The notes under the pieces: generated by a model
What the model saw: only the letters and a program-made list of their open reading frames with translations
What the model was told of the DNA's origin: nothing
Database searches by the model: none
NCBI RefSeq assembly: GCF_024166365.1
Contig: NC_064822.1
Coordinates: 101,800,823-101,864,822 of the forward strand
Length of the DNA: 64,000 bases
Source: Elephas maximus indicus
Lineage: Eukaryota; Chordata; Mammalia; Proboscidea; Elephantidae
Direction: 5' to 3'
Position numbers and translations under genes: made by a program
Part shown: piece by piece, positions 54,652 to 64,000 of the stretch
How positions within the stretch are numbered: position 1 is the first letter of the stretch
Layout of the letters: every line of letters begins with the position of its first letter

Positions 54652-57600
54652 TTGTTCTTGTTAGGTGCTGTCGAGTTGGTTCCGACTGATAGCCACCCTA
54701 TGCACAACAGAACAAAACACTGCCCAGTCCTGCGCCATCCTTACAATTGTTGTTATGCCTGAGCTCATTGTTGCAGCCACTGTGTCAATCCACCTCATTG
54801 AGGGTCTTCCTCTTTTCCGATGACCCTGTACTCTGTAAAGCATGATGTCCTCCTCCAGGGACTGATCCCTCCTGACAACATGTCCAAAGTATGTAAGACG
54901 CATTCTAGTCATACTTACCTCTAAGGAGCATTCTGGCTGCACTTCTTCCAAGGCAGATTTGTTCGTTCTTTTGGCAGTCCATTGTATATTCAATATTCTT
55001 CGCCAACACCACAACTCAAAGGTGTCAACTCTTCTTCAGTCTTCCTCATTCATTGTCCAGCTTTCACATGCATATGACGCGATCGAAAATACCATGGCTT
55101 GGGTTAGGCGCACCTTAGTCTTCAGGGTGACATCTTTGCTCTTCAACACTTTAAAGAGGTCCTTTGCAGATTTACCCAATGCAATGTGTCTTTTGATTTC
55201 TTGACTGCTGCTTCCATGGCTATTGATTGTGGACCCAAGTAAAATGAAATCCTTGACAACTTCAATCTTTTCTCCATTTATCACGATGTTGCTCATTGGT
55301 CCACTTCTGAGGATTTTTGTTTTCTTTATGTTGAGGTGTAATCTATACTGAAGGCTGTGGTCTTTGATCTTCATTAGTAAGTGCTTCAAGTCCTCTTCAC
55401 TTTCACCCAGCAAGGTTGTGTCATCTGCATAACACAGGTTTTTAATGAGTCTTCTTCCAATCCTGACGCCCCGTTCTTATTCATGTAGTCCAGCTTCTCG
55501 TATTATTTGCTCAGCATACAGATTAAATAGGTATGGTGAAAGAATACAATCTGACATACACCCTTCCTGACTTTAAACCGATCAGTCTCCCCTTGTTCTG
55601 TCCGAACAATCACCTCTTGATCCATGTAAAGGTTCCTCATAGGCACAATTAAGTGTTCTGGAATTTCCATTCTTCGCAATGTTATCCATAATTTGTTATG
55701 ATCCACACAGTCGAATGCCTTTGCATAGTCAATAAAACACAGGCAAGCATCCTTCTGGTATTCTCTGTTTTCAGCAAGGATCCATCTGACATCAGCAATG
55801 ATATCCCTGGTTCCATGTTCTCTTCTGAAACCGGCCTGAATTTCTGGCAGTTCCCTGTCGATATACTGCTGCAGCCGGTTTTTGAATGACCTTCAGCAAA
55901 ATTTTGCTTGCATGTAATATTATTGATATTGTTCTATAATTTCCACATTCGGTTGGATCACCTTTCTTTGGAATAGGCATAAATGTGGATCTTTTCCAGT
56001 CAGTTGGCCAGGAAGCTGTCTTCTATATTTCTTGGCATAGATGAGTGAGGACCTCCAGCACTGCATGTGTTTGTTGAAACAACCCAATTGATATTCCATC
56101 AATTCCTGAAGCCTTGTTTTTCTCCAGTGCCTTCAGAGCAGCTTGGACTTCTTCCTTCAGTACCATCAGTTCCTGATCATATGCCACCTCTTGAAACGGT
56201 TGCATATTGACTAATTCTTTTTGGTATGACTCTGTGTACTCCTTCCATCTTCTTTTGATGCTTCCTGCATTGTTTAATATTTTCCCCATGGAATCCTTCA
56301 CTAGTGCAACTCGAGGCTTGAATTTTTTCTTCAGTTCTTTCAGCTAGAGAAATGGCGACCGTGTTCTTCCCTTTTGGTTTTCCATCTCCAGCTCTCTGCA
56401 CATGTCATTATAATACTTTACTTTGTCTTCTCGAGAGGCCCTTTGAAATCTTCTGTTCAGTTCTTTTACTGCATCAATTCTTCCTTTTGCTTTAGCTGCT
56501 CGATGCTCAAGAGCAAGTTTCAGATTCTCCTCTGACATCCATCTTGGTCTTGTCTTTCTTTCCTGTCTTTTCAGTGACCTCTTACTTTCTTCATGGATGA
56601 TATCTTTGATGTCATTCCACAACTCGTCTGGTCTTCAGTCACTAGTGTTCAATGCATCAAATCTATTCTTCAGATGGTTTCTAAATTCAGGTGGGATATA
56701 CTCGAGGTCATATTTTGGCTTTCATGGACTTGCTCTGATTTTCCTCAGTTTCAGCTTGAACTTGCATATGAGCAATTGATGGTCTGTTTCACAGTTTGCC
56801 CCTGGCCTTGTTCTGACTGATGATATTGAGCTTTTCCATCGTCTCTTTCCACAGATGTAGTCAGTTTGATTTCTGTGTGTTGCATCTGGCGAGGTCCATG
56901 TGTATAAGAAAAAAAATTATAGTCACCGTTTATGTTGGTGAAAGAAGGTATTTGCAATGAAGAAGTCATTGGTCTTCCAAAATTCTGTCATTTGATCTCC
57001 AGCATTGTTTCTATCACCAAGGCCATGGTTTCCAACTACTGATCCTTCTTCTTTGTTTCTAACTTTCTCATTCCAATTGCCAATAATTATCAATGCATCC
57101 TGATTGCATGTTCAATCAATTTCAGACTGCAGCAGCTGATAAAAATCTTCTATTTCTTCATCTTTGGCACTAGTGGTTGGTGCGTAAATTTGAATAATAG
57201 TCGTATTAACTGGTCTTCCTTATAGGCGTATGGATATTATCCTATCACTGACAGCGTTGTACTTCAGGATAGATCTTGAAATGTTCTTTTTGACAATGAA
57301 TGCAACACCATTCCTTTTCAATTTGTCATTCCCAGCATAGTAGACTATGGGATTGTCCCATTCAAAATGGCCAATACCAGTCCATTTCAGCTCACTAATG
57401 CCTAGGATATCGATGTTTATGCGTTCCATTTCATTTTTGATGATTTCCAATTTTCCTAGATTCATACTTCGTGCATTCCAGGTTCTGATTATTAATGGAT
57501 GTTTGCAGCTGTTTCTTCTCATTTTGAGTCATGCCACATCAGCAAATGAAGGTCCCGAAAGCTTTACTCCATCCACATCACTAAGGTCAACTCTACTTTG

Positions 57601-57890
57601 AGAAGGCAGCTCTTCCCCAGTCATCTTTTGAGTGCCTTCCAACCTGGGGGGCTCATCTTCCAGTACTATATCAATGTTTCGCTGTTATTCGTAATGTTTT
57701 CACTGGCTAATGCTTTTCAGAAGTAGACTGCCAGGTCCTTCTTCCTAGTCTGTCTTAGTCTGGAAGCTCAGCTGAAACCTGTCTTCCATGGGTGACCCTG
57801 TTGGTATCTGAATACCAGTGGCATAGCTTCCAGCATCACAGCAACACACAAGCCCCCACAGTACGACAAACTGACAGACACATGGGGGGC
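54652..57890 (-). mobile_element. Complete RTE LINE, copy F, 3.24 kb
   Basis: It spans from the 3' end at 54,652 ('TTGTTCTTGTTAGGTGCTG') to the 5' end at 57,890 ('GTGTCTGTCAGTTTGTCGT'). CACCAAAG (54,644-54,651) and CACCAAGG (57,892-57,899) flank it, the likely TSD. The host L1 3' UTR reads on across it. This is the only copy here with both ends and thus the best guide to RTE structure in this window. Confidence 0.93.
54661..57620 (-). pseudogene. RTE endonuclease/RT remnant (copy F)
   Basis: Ordered open pieces: 57,220-57,522 (endonuclease start, 'RTWNARSMNLGKLEIIKNEM'), 56,344-56,622, 56,023-56,301, 55,792-55,980 ('MPIPKKGDPTECGNYRTIS'), 55,503-55,706, 55,036-55,413 and 54,661-55,014. At the endonuclease 'GDWN' box the text near 57,085 reads Gly-Asn-Trp-Asn. 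The RT motif A (55,700-55,740) keeps 'FIDYAKAFDCVDH' and YADD is intact at 55,420-55,431. About seven frame breaks. An A8 insertion at about 56,909-56,916 is one of them. Confidence 0.9.
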
Positions 57891-58514
57891 ACACCAAGGA
57901 CACAAGGTAATTACGAGCCCAAGAGACAGAAAGGGCCACATAAACCAGAGACTACATCAGCCTGAGACCAGATGAACTAGATGGTGCCCAGCTACAACCG
58001 ATGACTGCCCTGATAGGGAACACAACAGAGAACACTTAAGGGAGCAGAAGAGCAGTGGAATGCAGACCCCAAATTCTTGTAAAAAGACTAAACTTAACGG
58101 TCTGACTGAGACTAGAAACACCCCGGTGGTCATGGCCCCCAGAACTTCTGTTGGCCCAGGACAGGAACCATTCCCAAAGCCAACTCTTCAGACAGGGATT
58201 GGATTGGACAATGGGTTGGAGACGGATGCTGGTGAGAAGTGAGATTCTTGGATTAGGTGGACACTTGATACTATGTTGGTATCTCCTCCCTGGAGGGGAG
58301 ATGAAGGGGTAGAGGGGGTTAGAAGCTGGCGAAATGGACACAAAAAGAGAGAGTGGAGGGAGGTAGCTGGCTGTCTCATTAGGGGGAGAGCAATTGGGAG
58401 TATGTAGCAAGGTGTATATGGGTTTTTGTGTGAAAGACTGACTTGATTTGTAAACTTTCACTTAAAGCACGATAAAAATTAAAAAAAAATAAAATAAAAC
58501 AGATCAATTTCTAG

Positions 58515-58830
58515 AGCCTGCCAGTCAGCTAGAATGTAAGTTCCATGAGGCCTAAGTGCCTGGCATATAACAACCAGTTGCTGTTGAGTCGATTCTGACT
58601 TATGGTCATGCCACATGTGTCAAAGTGGATCTGTGGATTTTCAATGGCTGACTTTTCAGAAGTAAATGACCAGGCCTTTCTTCCAAGGTGCCTCTGGGTG
58701 GACTTGAACTTCCAACCTTTTGGCTAGCAATCGAGTCCATTATCTGTTTGCATCACCTAGGGACTCTCAGCATATAATAAGCACACAATAAATATTTTTT
58801 ACATAAATGAATAAATTAATAGGAGATTGG
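58515..58830 (+). repeat. L2 3' end, split by an AfroSINE
   Basis: 'TAGAATGTAAGTTCCATGAG' and 'AGTGCCTGGCATATAA' precede the SINE; 'GCATATAATAAGCACACAAT' and 'AAATATTTTTTACATAAATG' follow it. Together they give the L2 3' terminus. Confidence 0.8.
58571..58769 (-). repeat. AfroSINE (long subtype), antisense, with TSD
   Basis: It reads 'TTGCTGTTGAGTCGATTCTG' to 'GCATCACCTAGGGACTC'. GCATATAA occurs exactly at 58,563-58,570 and 58,770-58,777, an 8-bp TSD. Confidence 0.9.
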
Positions 58831-59820
58831 AAAACTATCTGGCTTTTTTTTTTTTGAAATACTGAACATTTGCTTATCCTTTGTATGAATAAGGAAGAGA
58901 GAGAACATGAAAGAACCAGTGGAATATTTAAGGAGCCTAGAGTGAAGGTGGCGTACATCACTTCTGCCAGTTTCCAAGAGCTAGAACTTAGTCACTTGGC
59001 TCTTCCTAGATGCAGAGAGGGCCGGGAAAGGCAGTCTTCCTGTGCCCGTGATGAATAGACAGTGCCTGGAGATTATATTCTCTCCCTCTCAACTCTAAAC
59101 ATGCTCCTTCTCTGTACCTCTATGAGGCCTTTACCACTTGACACAGTGTGCATCCTTCAGAGTTTATCTTTCCCAACCAGATTATAAGACACTGAGGAAG
59201 AGAAACCGTGTCTTAAACTTATTATCGCTTACATAGGGCCCTGTGTGCTCAAAAATTCCTCACTCATACAGAGTGCATTTCAATTTATAGCGTGTCTTCA
59301 CAGATTTATATCATTGTTGATTGCTGAACTGAAGCACCAATATTTCTAAGTTTATGATATATGAATGTTTGGGTGAGCTGCAGAAGGTTGAGCAAAGCAA
59401 ATGTTTCCATTCCATCCATTTCAGCCAGATCCACGTAGGCATAACCTCTTTCTTTCACTCATAAGATAAACTCCACTGGGCCATGCCATATTTTTCTTTT
59501 AATACAGCTGGCACTTTATTTAACTGTTTGCAACCATATTCATAAGTAAGATTGTGGTCTCTTTTTTGTGATTGTGGTCTCTTTTTTGTGCTAGCTTGCC
59601 TATTTTTTGCATCACAGTATACTAGCTAGAAATGAATGTCCCCAAGATGGCAGAGCCATACATAGAAGGAGCCCCAATCCCTGTGTCTCTGATTGCTAGA
59701 CAGTTGCCAGGAGCTGCGGGACCTGAAATCAACTGTGTCATGAATGGTAAACAGTGGTAAGCAACTGACATTTTGGGGTTCTTGTTACAGCAGCAAGCAT
59801 TGCTTTTCCTGACTCATATA
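58830..59820. other. Unassigned sequence with a 20-bp exact tandem duplication
   Basis: ATTGTGGTCTCTTTTTTGTG is present twice head to tail at 59,551-59,590. A weak L2-like tail may lie at 59,100-59,260. No gene is seen. Confidence 0.5.
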
Positions 59821-62440
59821 TCCTCTTCATCTCCAGTCTTGCCATCCTCCTAGGTGACTTTTACGTCCGTATGGATGACCCTTCAAATGCCTTAGCCTCA
59901 CAATTCCTCTTACCCTCATTAACCTTCTTAACTTCATTTCTTTTATTTCACTTTGGCCACACTCCTAGAGCTTGTCATCTCCTAAAGCTTGTATTCTTCA
60001 AAAATCATAAACTTCCAACAACCACTCTCTTCACAACTTTCTTCCCCTGGAGTACACACACTTCCTCCATCCAACTACAGCTGCTCTTCAACCTCATCAA
60101 GATCTCATATCCACTTCTCTGTTATGCCCTTCCTGCCTTCACTCTCTTCTCTACCCAGCTGATTCTCAATGGTCCGTCAGCTCAATCGCTCATGGGCTAA
60201 CTGGTACCCTGAATTCCCTTGACCATTTGTCCTTCCATCACACCAGCTTGGAGAAATTCTAAACACAGATCAACTCAATGGCCCACTTTCTCTGCTCCTA
60301 TACCTAGCCTGCCATGCACTGCTGGGAGGGGTGGTGGCGCGGAGGGGAATCACACAAACATGTGGATGTGGTGTTGTCTTCAACCTGAAAGCCCTTTACA
60401 ATTTCCTAATCGTCTCTTCTTCATATTCCCCACAACAACAATTTCAAATCTCCACTTTCTTTAAGCTTCTCCCCAATCTATCACTTCCCCTCACTCTCTG
60501 GAAATGACCTTTTCAGTTTCACAAAGAAAATGGAGATCTCAAAAGATTCCCTCAACTTCCTGCCCAATCCTCCATATGCTGTCTGTATCCACAACAATCC
60601 TTTTTTCCTTCCCTTTTCTCTGTATGCAAGAGATGGGATATCTCTTTCCAACCTCACCCCTAGGCACCCGTTGCTTTATTTCCTTTCTTCCTGCTATTTT
60701 GGTGCCTTTCCTTCATTCTCTGTCTTGGCTGGATCTTCATTCTCTTCTCTACCAACTCTTCTACTCCAGCATTTAGATACGAACAAACTTTCTAAATTTC
60801 AAGAGCCCTTTTTTGGTTCTGTATCCCTCTGCATAGTTCTGGCTCTATCTTTTGTCTTCCTTCCCTTCACTTCCAAACTTCTTGAAAGAAAAGCCTGTAC
60901 TTCCTTATTTCTCATGCATTCCTCAACCCACTGCCATCTGTCTTCCTCCTCCACTTAAATACTTGTGCCGCAATCACCTGTTTCTAAATCCATTGAACAC
61001 TTCCCAGGCTTTTTACTTTCCTTGATCTCTCCGAAATATTTGGTCCTGCTGGACACCTCCTCCTTTCCTTCCTTTGGCTTCAGTGATCCTATCCTCCTCC
61101 TCCTCTGGTTTTGATCCTACCCTTTCGGCCCCTCCTTTTCTGGCTCCTGTTCTTCCAACTACTTGAATATTGCTGTCTGCAGCATTTTATCCTTTTTTCT
61201 TGCCACATATTCTCTAATTTATTTCATCTACTCCCATGACTTGACCTACTAACTAAATGCTAATGATAAAGATCTGAATCTCTGGATTAGCTCTTTCTTT
61301 TGAGTTCCAGGTGTCTTCATCCATCTTTGTACTGGACATTTCTTCTTTTAATGTCCTGCAGGCTACTCAGACTCAACATGTCCAAAACAAAACTCATTTT
61401 CTTCTCCCTCAAATATATTCCCCATCTTGGAAGATGGCACCATCCTTCACTACAGTGCTTAAGCCATAAATTAGAAAGTCAGCCTTGATGACGTCTTCTA
61501 CCTCCCTCCACCTAATCAGGCACCAATCTTGTCCATCCTAACATCTTAACATCTCTCAAATCTACTCTCTTCCCCCATCTTCATCACCACACCTTCATTT
61601 AGGCCTTCATCATTTCTTCCTTGGATTACTCTTATGGTGCCCTGTCTAGTCTGCTTCTTCCTCCTCACTGCAGTCCGAAAACTCTTTCTAAATTACAAAT
61701 CTATTTTATACATATCACTCCAGTTGCTAAAATTCTTCACAGGCACAAACAATAACACCTGAGAGGAAGGTACTCCATAGAACTAGCAATTATGCCACAT
61801 CAAAAGGGCAATACCTGCCCAAAAGCAAAGATGAGAAGGCAGGAAGGGGTAGAAAAACAGGACGAATGAAAACGGGGAACGAAGCACGGAAATGGATAAG
61901 TGCTGACACATTGTGGGGAATGAAATCCAGGTCATGAAACATTTTATGTACAAACTATCAGATGGGAAACCAATTTCCTCTGTAAATTTTTACCTAATGG
62001 ACAATTAAAAAAAAAAAATCCTTCACGGGCTGTCCCCATAACTTTCAGAATAAGGTTCAAATGCCTTGGGGTGACACACGAGACCCTTTATAATCTGACT
62101 TCCACCTATCTTCCCAGCCTCCCCTCTACAGGCCCTACTCCTACTCGCCTTCGGCTATGCTCTGGCAAAACCAAACTACTTGCAGTTTACTGGATGCACC
62201 ACCACCTTCTCTCTAGCTTCTCTGCCTTTACCCCTGCTACTCTCTCCAAGTGGAATTCCCTTCCTCCTCACTTCACCTTAAAATTCACTCTTCAGGGCTG
62301 GTCTTGGGATGTGACAGCCTTACAAAAGCTTTTCTGGACACACCACCAGCATCCTTCTTGATTTCCCCACAAGCTTTGTGCATATCTTTATTACCCTTAT
62401 GCTAGCCTGAAATGACGTGTCCAGCTAATTTCAATCAATT
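59820..62440 (+). mobile_element. Long ancient L2-clade LINE remnant
   Basis: Although closed, the text follows an L2-like coding order: 'LGDFYVRMDDPSNALASQFL' (the endonuclease C-terminal 'GDFN..DDPSNTLASQFL' block) at about 59,850-59,900, an RT region at about 61,000-61,180 very rich in C and T, 'LLRLNMSKTKLIFFSLK' at 61,360-61,415, then 'RIKFKCLGVTHETLYNLT' near 62,050-62,100. The CT-richness comes from the element. About 2.6 kb is long for such an old element. Split by a truncated L1 (61,745-62,014). Confidence 0.6.
61745..62014 (+). mobile_element. L1 3'-end insertion, 5'-truncated, with TSD
   Basis: The text 'TGCCCAAAAGCAAAGATGAG', 'AAGGCAGGAAGGGGTAG' and 'AGTGCTGACACATTG' matches the 3' UTR end of the old L1 at 25,930-26,030. 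It ends in an A tract. AAATTCTTCAC (about 61,730-61,740) and AAATCCTTCAC (about 62,018-62,028) are the TSD with one mismatch. Confidence 0.85.
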
Positions 62441-62454
62441 ATTTAGTCCTAAAA

Positions 62455-62830
62455 ATTCTACCTCTTTAGTATTTCTAATATCCTGTCCTCGTCTTACTAC
62501 TGGGGAACTGTAAAAACCCAAAACCTGTGATTCTGACTCCTAGCAGCCCTATCGGACAGAGTAGAACTGCCCCCATAGAGTTTCCAAGGAGAGCCTGGTG
62601 GATTTAAACTGCTGATCTTCTGGTTAGCAGCTCTAGCTCTTAACCACTACAGCACCAAGGTTTCCAGGAAACTACAAAGACCTCCTAATTGATTTCCCTG
62701 TTTACATTCCTATCTCCTTCGCAATGCCTAACCCATTCTTGAAATCACCAACAGAAGGATCTTTTTCAAATGCAAATTGATTAGTCCCTTTCGTGCTTCA
62801 AAACGGTCTTTGAAGAAAGTTTTAAATCAG
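62455..62830 (+). repeat. L2-clade LINE fragment, split by a SINE
   Basis: 'GACCTCCTAATTGATTTCCC', 'AAGGATCTTTTTCAAATGCA' and 'TCGTGCTTCAAAACGGTCTT' resemble the L2 text between RT and 3' end. Highly diverged. Confidence 0.45.
62512..62665 (-). repeat. AfroSINE, antisense
   Basis: It reads 'CCTGTGATTCTGACTCCTAG', 'CCCATAGAGTTTCCAAGGAG' and ends 'GCACCAAGGTTTCC'. GGAACTGTAAA and GGAAACTACAAA on the two sides may be the TSD. Confidence 0.85.
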
Positions 62831-62884
62831 AGCTGGTAGATGTTCAGTAAATGTTGATTTTGTCATTGATTTGTGACTTAGGAG

Positions 62885-63074
62885 AGCCTATGTGTTTTGT
62901 TTTTTGTTTTTTGTTTTTATGTGTTAGAGAGTAGAGCTTCTCCATAGCGTTATCTTGGGTGTAATCTTTACAGAAGCAGGACTGTTTTTTCTGCAATCCT
63001 GTCGGACAGATTTGAGCTGCCAACCTTTCAGTTAACAGCTGAGAGCAAACTGTTCGCACCACCCAGGGACTTTG
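62885..63074 (-). repeat. AfroSINE (long subtype), antisense
   Basis: A T/G-rich tail region is followed by 'GTAGAGCTTCTCCATAGCG', 'GAGCTGCCAACCTTTCAG' and 'CACCACCCAGGGACT'. An 18-bp direct repeat GATGTTCAGTAAATGTTG is present at 62,839-62,856 and 63,075-63,092. Confidence 0.85.
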
Positions 63075-63094
63075 GATGTTCAGTAAATGTTGCC

Positions 63095-63690
63095 TTAGCA
63101 TGTGAATAAATGAGTGAGGGCAAAGATGACTTCATAAAGGGGATTTTTGCTGGGCCTTTTCGGACAAATAGACTGTCAATGGAAAATACTAGGGAGAACA
63201 TTCTAGGTGCCTCTTTAAGGACCCTGAATAGGCCAGATTGAAATGGGTTGTTTAGACAGAAGAATTGCGGCTGTTAAGGCAGGAGAAATTACCTGCAGCC
63301 ATTAAAAAAGAACTTTGGGTGCAATCCTAAAAAGTTGCACCATTATGTGTATTTTATGCAAGACTAATTTCCCTGCTTCAGACCCACACAGCTTTAGGGA
63401 AGGTAAAAGAGAAAAGAAAGAACTGTCTATCAGATGACAAGTCACATGCAGAGTCCTAAAAGAGAGACCAAAAACTCAAACTTAATTCTAAAGGCTGTTC
63501 GGAGGAAAAGAGCTGAGGGGGGAAAGAGAAACAATTCTAAGAGCTGCACTTTCAATGTCTTGCTGTGGAAACAACTGAGATACAGACTGACCTCAAAATA
63601 ATTTTTTAAAAGAAAACCTGTAATATATGACCAAAGCTGGTGCCCATTCAAATACATACTAAGGCTATTGTAAGATAATATTCTCATGAA
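63095..63690. other. Unassigned sequence
   Basis: No gene, RNA or repeat is recognised in this stretch. Confidence 0.5.
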
Positions 63691-63827
63691 GATAATGTAA
63701 CTAATAGATAAGTAGAAAAAAAAGTTGAGGAAAAAAGAGTACCATGATTTAAAAGAAAGATAACGTAACTAATAGATAAGTAGAAAAAAAAGTTGAGGAA
63801 AAAAAGAGTACCATGATTTAAAAGAAA
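63691..63827 (+). repeat. 68-bp near-identical tandem duplication
   Basis: Unit starts at 63,691 and 63,759 read GATAAYGTAACTAATAGATA and go on alike to 'CCATGATTTAAAAGAAA'. They differ by one substitution (T/C) and one extra A in a run, so the event is recent. An AT microsatellite follows at 63,829-63,841. Confidence 0.95.
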
Positions 63828-63841
63828 GATATATATATATA

Positions 63842-64000
63842 CGCTGCAAAAAAAACTTTATCTCCAGAGAAAGGGACAGTTGTTTAGAACTGTGTTTCAA
63901 TGTGTAAATGCCTGGTTATCAAGTTTAAATGCTTCAAGGAAAGACTCTTCATTTTGTTTGACACAAATAAATAGTTCTTGGGAAAATGATTCCCTTAAAG
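63842..64000. other. Unassigned sequence at the window end
   Basis: No feature is recognised. Confidence 0.5.

Larger units (their letters stand above)
47574..58500 (+). mobile_element. Full-length old L1 split by an RTE (L1 no. 3)
   Basis: It starts 'GAGAGAGAGCCAAGATGGTG', the typical L1 5' end, and runs 5' UTR (to 48,845), ORF1, ORF2 and 3' UTR. The 3' UTR is cut at 54,651 by a complete RTE and resumes at 57,891 up to the A-rich tail ending about 58,500. A short AATAAAAC-type repeat on both sides (about 47,566 and 58,493) may be the TSD. The coding regions carry many lesions. Its 5' UTR is not alike to that of L1 no. 1. Confidence 0.9.

Noticed and set aside
59871-60958. Open frames in the CT-rich region as genes
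   Set aside because: They arise from low purine content, which removes stops. The text fits a decayed L2-clade element better.
1-64000. CRISPR array, operon, phage or other bacterial system
   Set aside because: There are no regularly spaced repeats, ribosome-binding-site-led gene clusters or bacterial coding density. All signs are of a mammalian genome.

Overview
The window is mammalian intergenic DNA built almost entirely of transposable elements. It most likely comes from an afrotherian and, within that, from a paenungulate such as an elephant. The basis is a large number of tRNA/RTE-type SINEs of the AfroSINE kind, several copies of an RTE (BovB-like) LINE whose 3' end resembles the SINE tail, and eutherian background repeats (MIR, L2, MLT1, old L1). 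I see no functional host gene. The only gene-derived sequence is a processed pseudogene of MGST3 (42,151-42,790).

Layout. 0-6.2 kb: old fragments (L2, MIR, MLT1, L1M) with a solo LTR holding a 25-bp SINE stub. 6.3-9.5 kb: an MLT1 LTR split by a younger solo LTR and an RTE. 9.6-10.8 kb: a second RTE. 11.6-26.1 kb: one old L1 expanded to 14.5 kb by an ERV-L provirus (15.0-22.6 kb, minus strand), an RTE copy and a solo ERV-L LTR; the provirus and the RTE carry further solo LTRs. 26.5-30.7 kb: an RTE, SINEs, a solo LTR and an L1 fragment. 30.7-39.6 kb: an RTE split by an 8.1-kb full-length L1 on the minus strand, the youngest-looking element here, with a GC-rich 5' UTR of about 200-bp tandem units. 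39.7-43.2 kb: an RTE split by the MGST3 retrocopy. 43.2-47.5 kb: the longest mostly unassigned stretch, with MIRs, SINEs and a 185-bp tandem duplication. 47.6-58.5 kb: a second full-length L1 (plus strand) split in its 3' UTR by a complete 3.2-kb RTE. 58.5-62.8 kb: L2 remnants, one about 2.6 kb long. 63-64 kb: unassigned sequence with a 68-bp tandem duplication.

Nothing acts together as a pathway or operon. What links the elements is their insertion order, which can be read from who interrupts whom and from target-site duplications (TSDs): old L1 before ERV-L, ERV-L before the solo LTR family; RTE before that same LTR family, the young L1 and the MGST3 retrocopy. I found no evidence for an undescribed functional system. 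The most notable items are the monomer-like L1 5' UTR, the deep nesting, the 25-bp SINE stub, a long perfect hairpin at 26.34-26.41 kb, and the SINE/RTE similarity at both element ends. Family names are by recognition, not by a repeat-library search.
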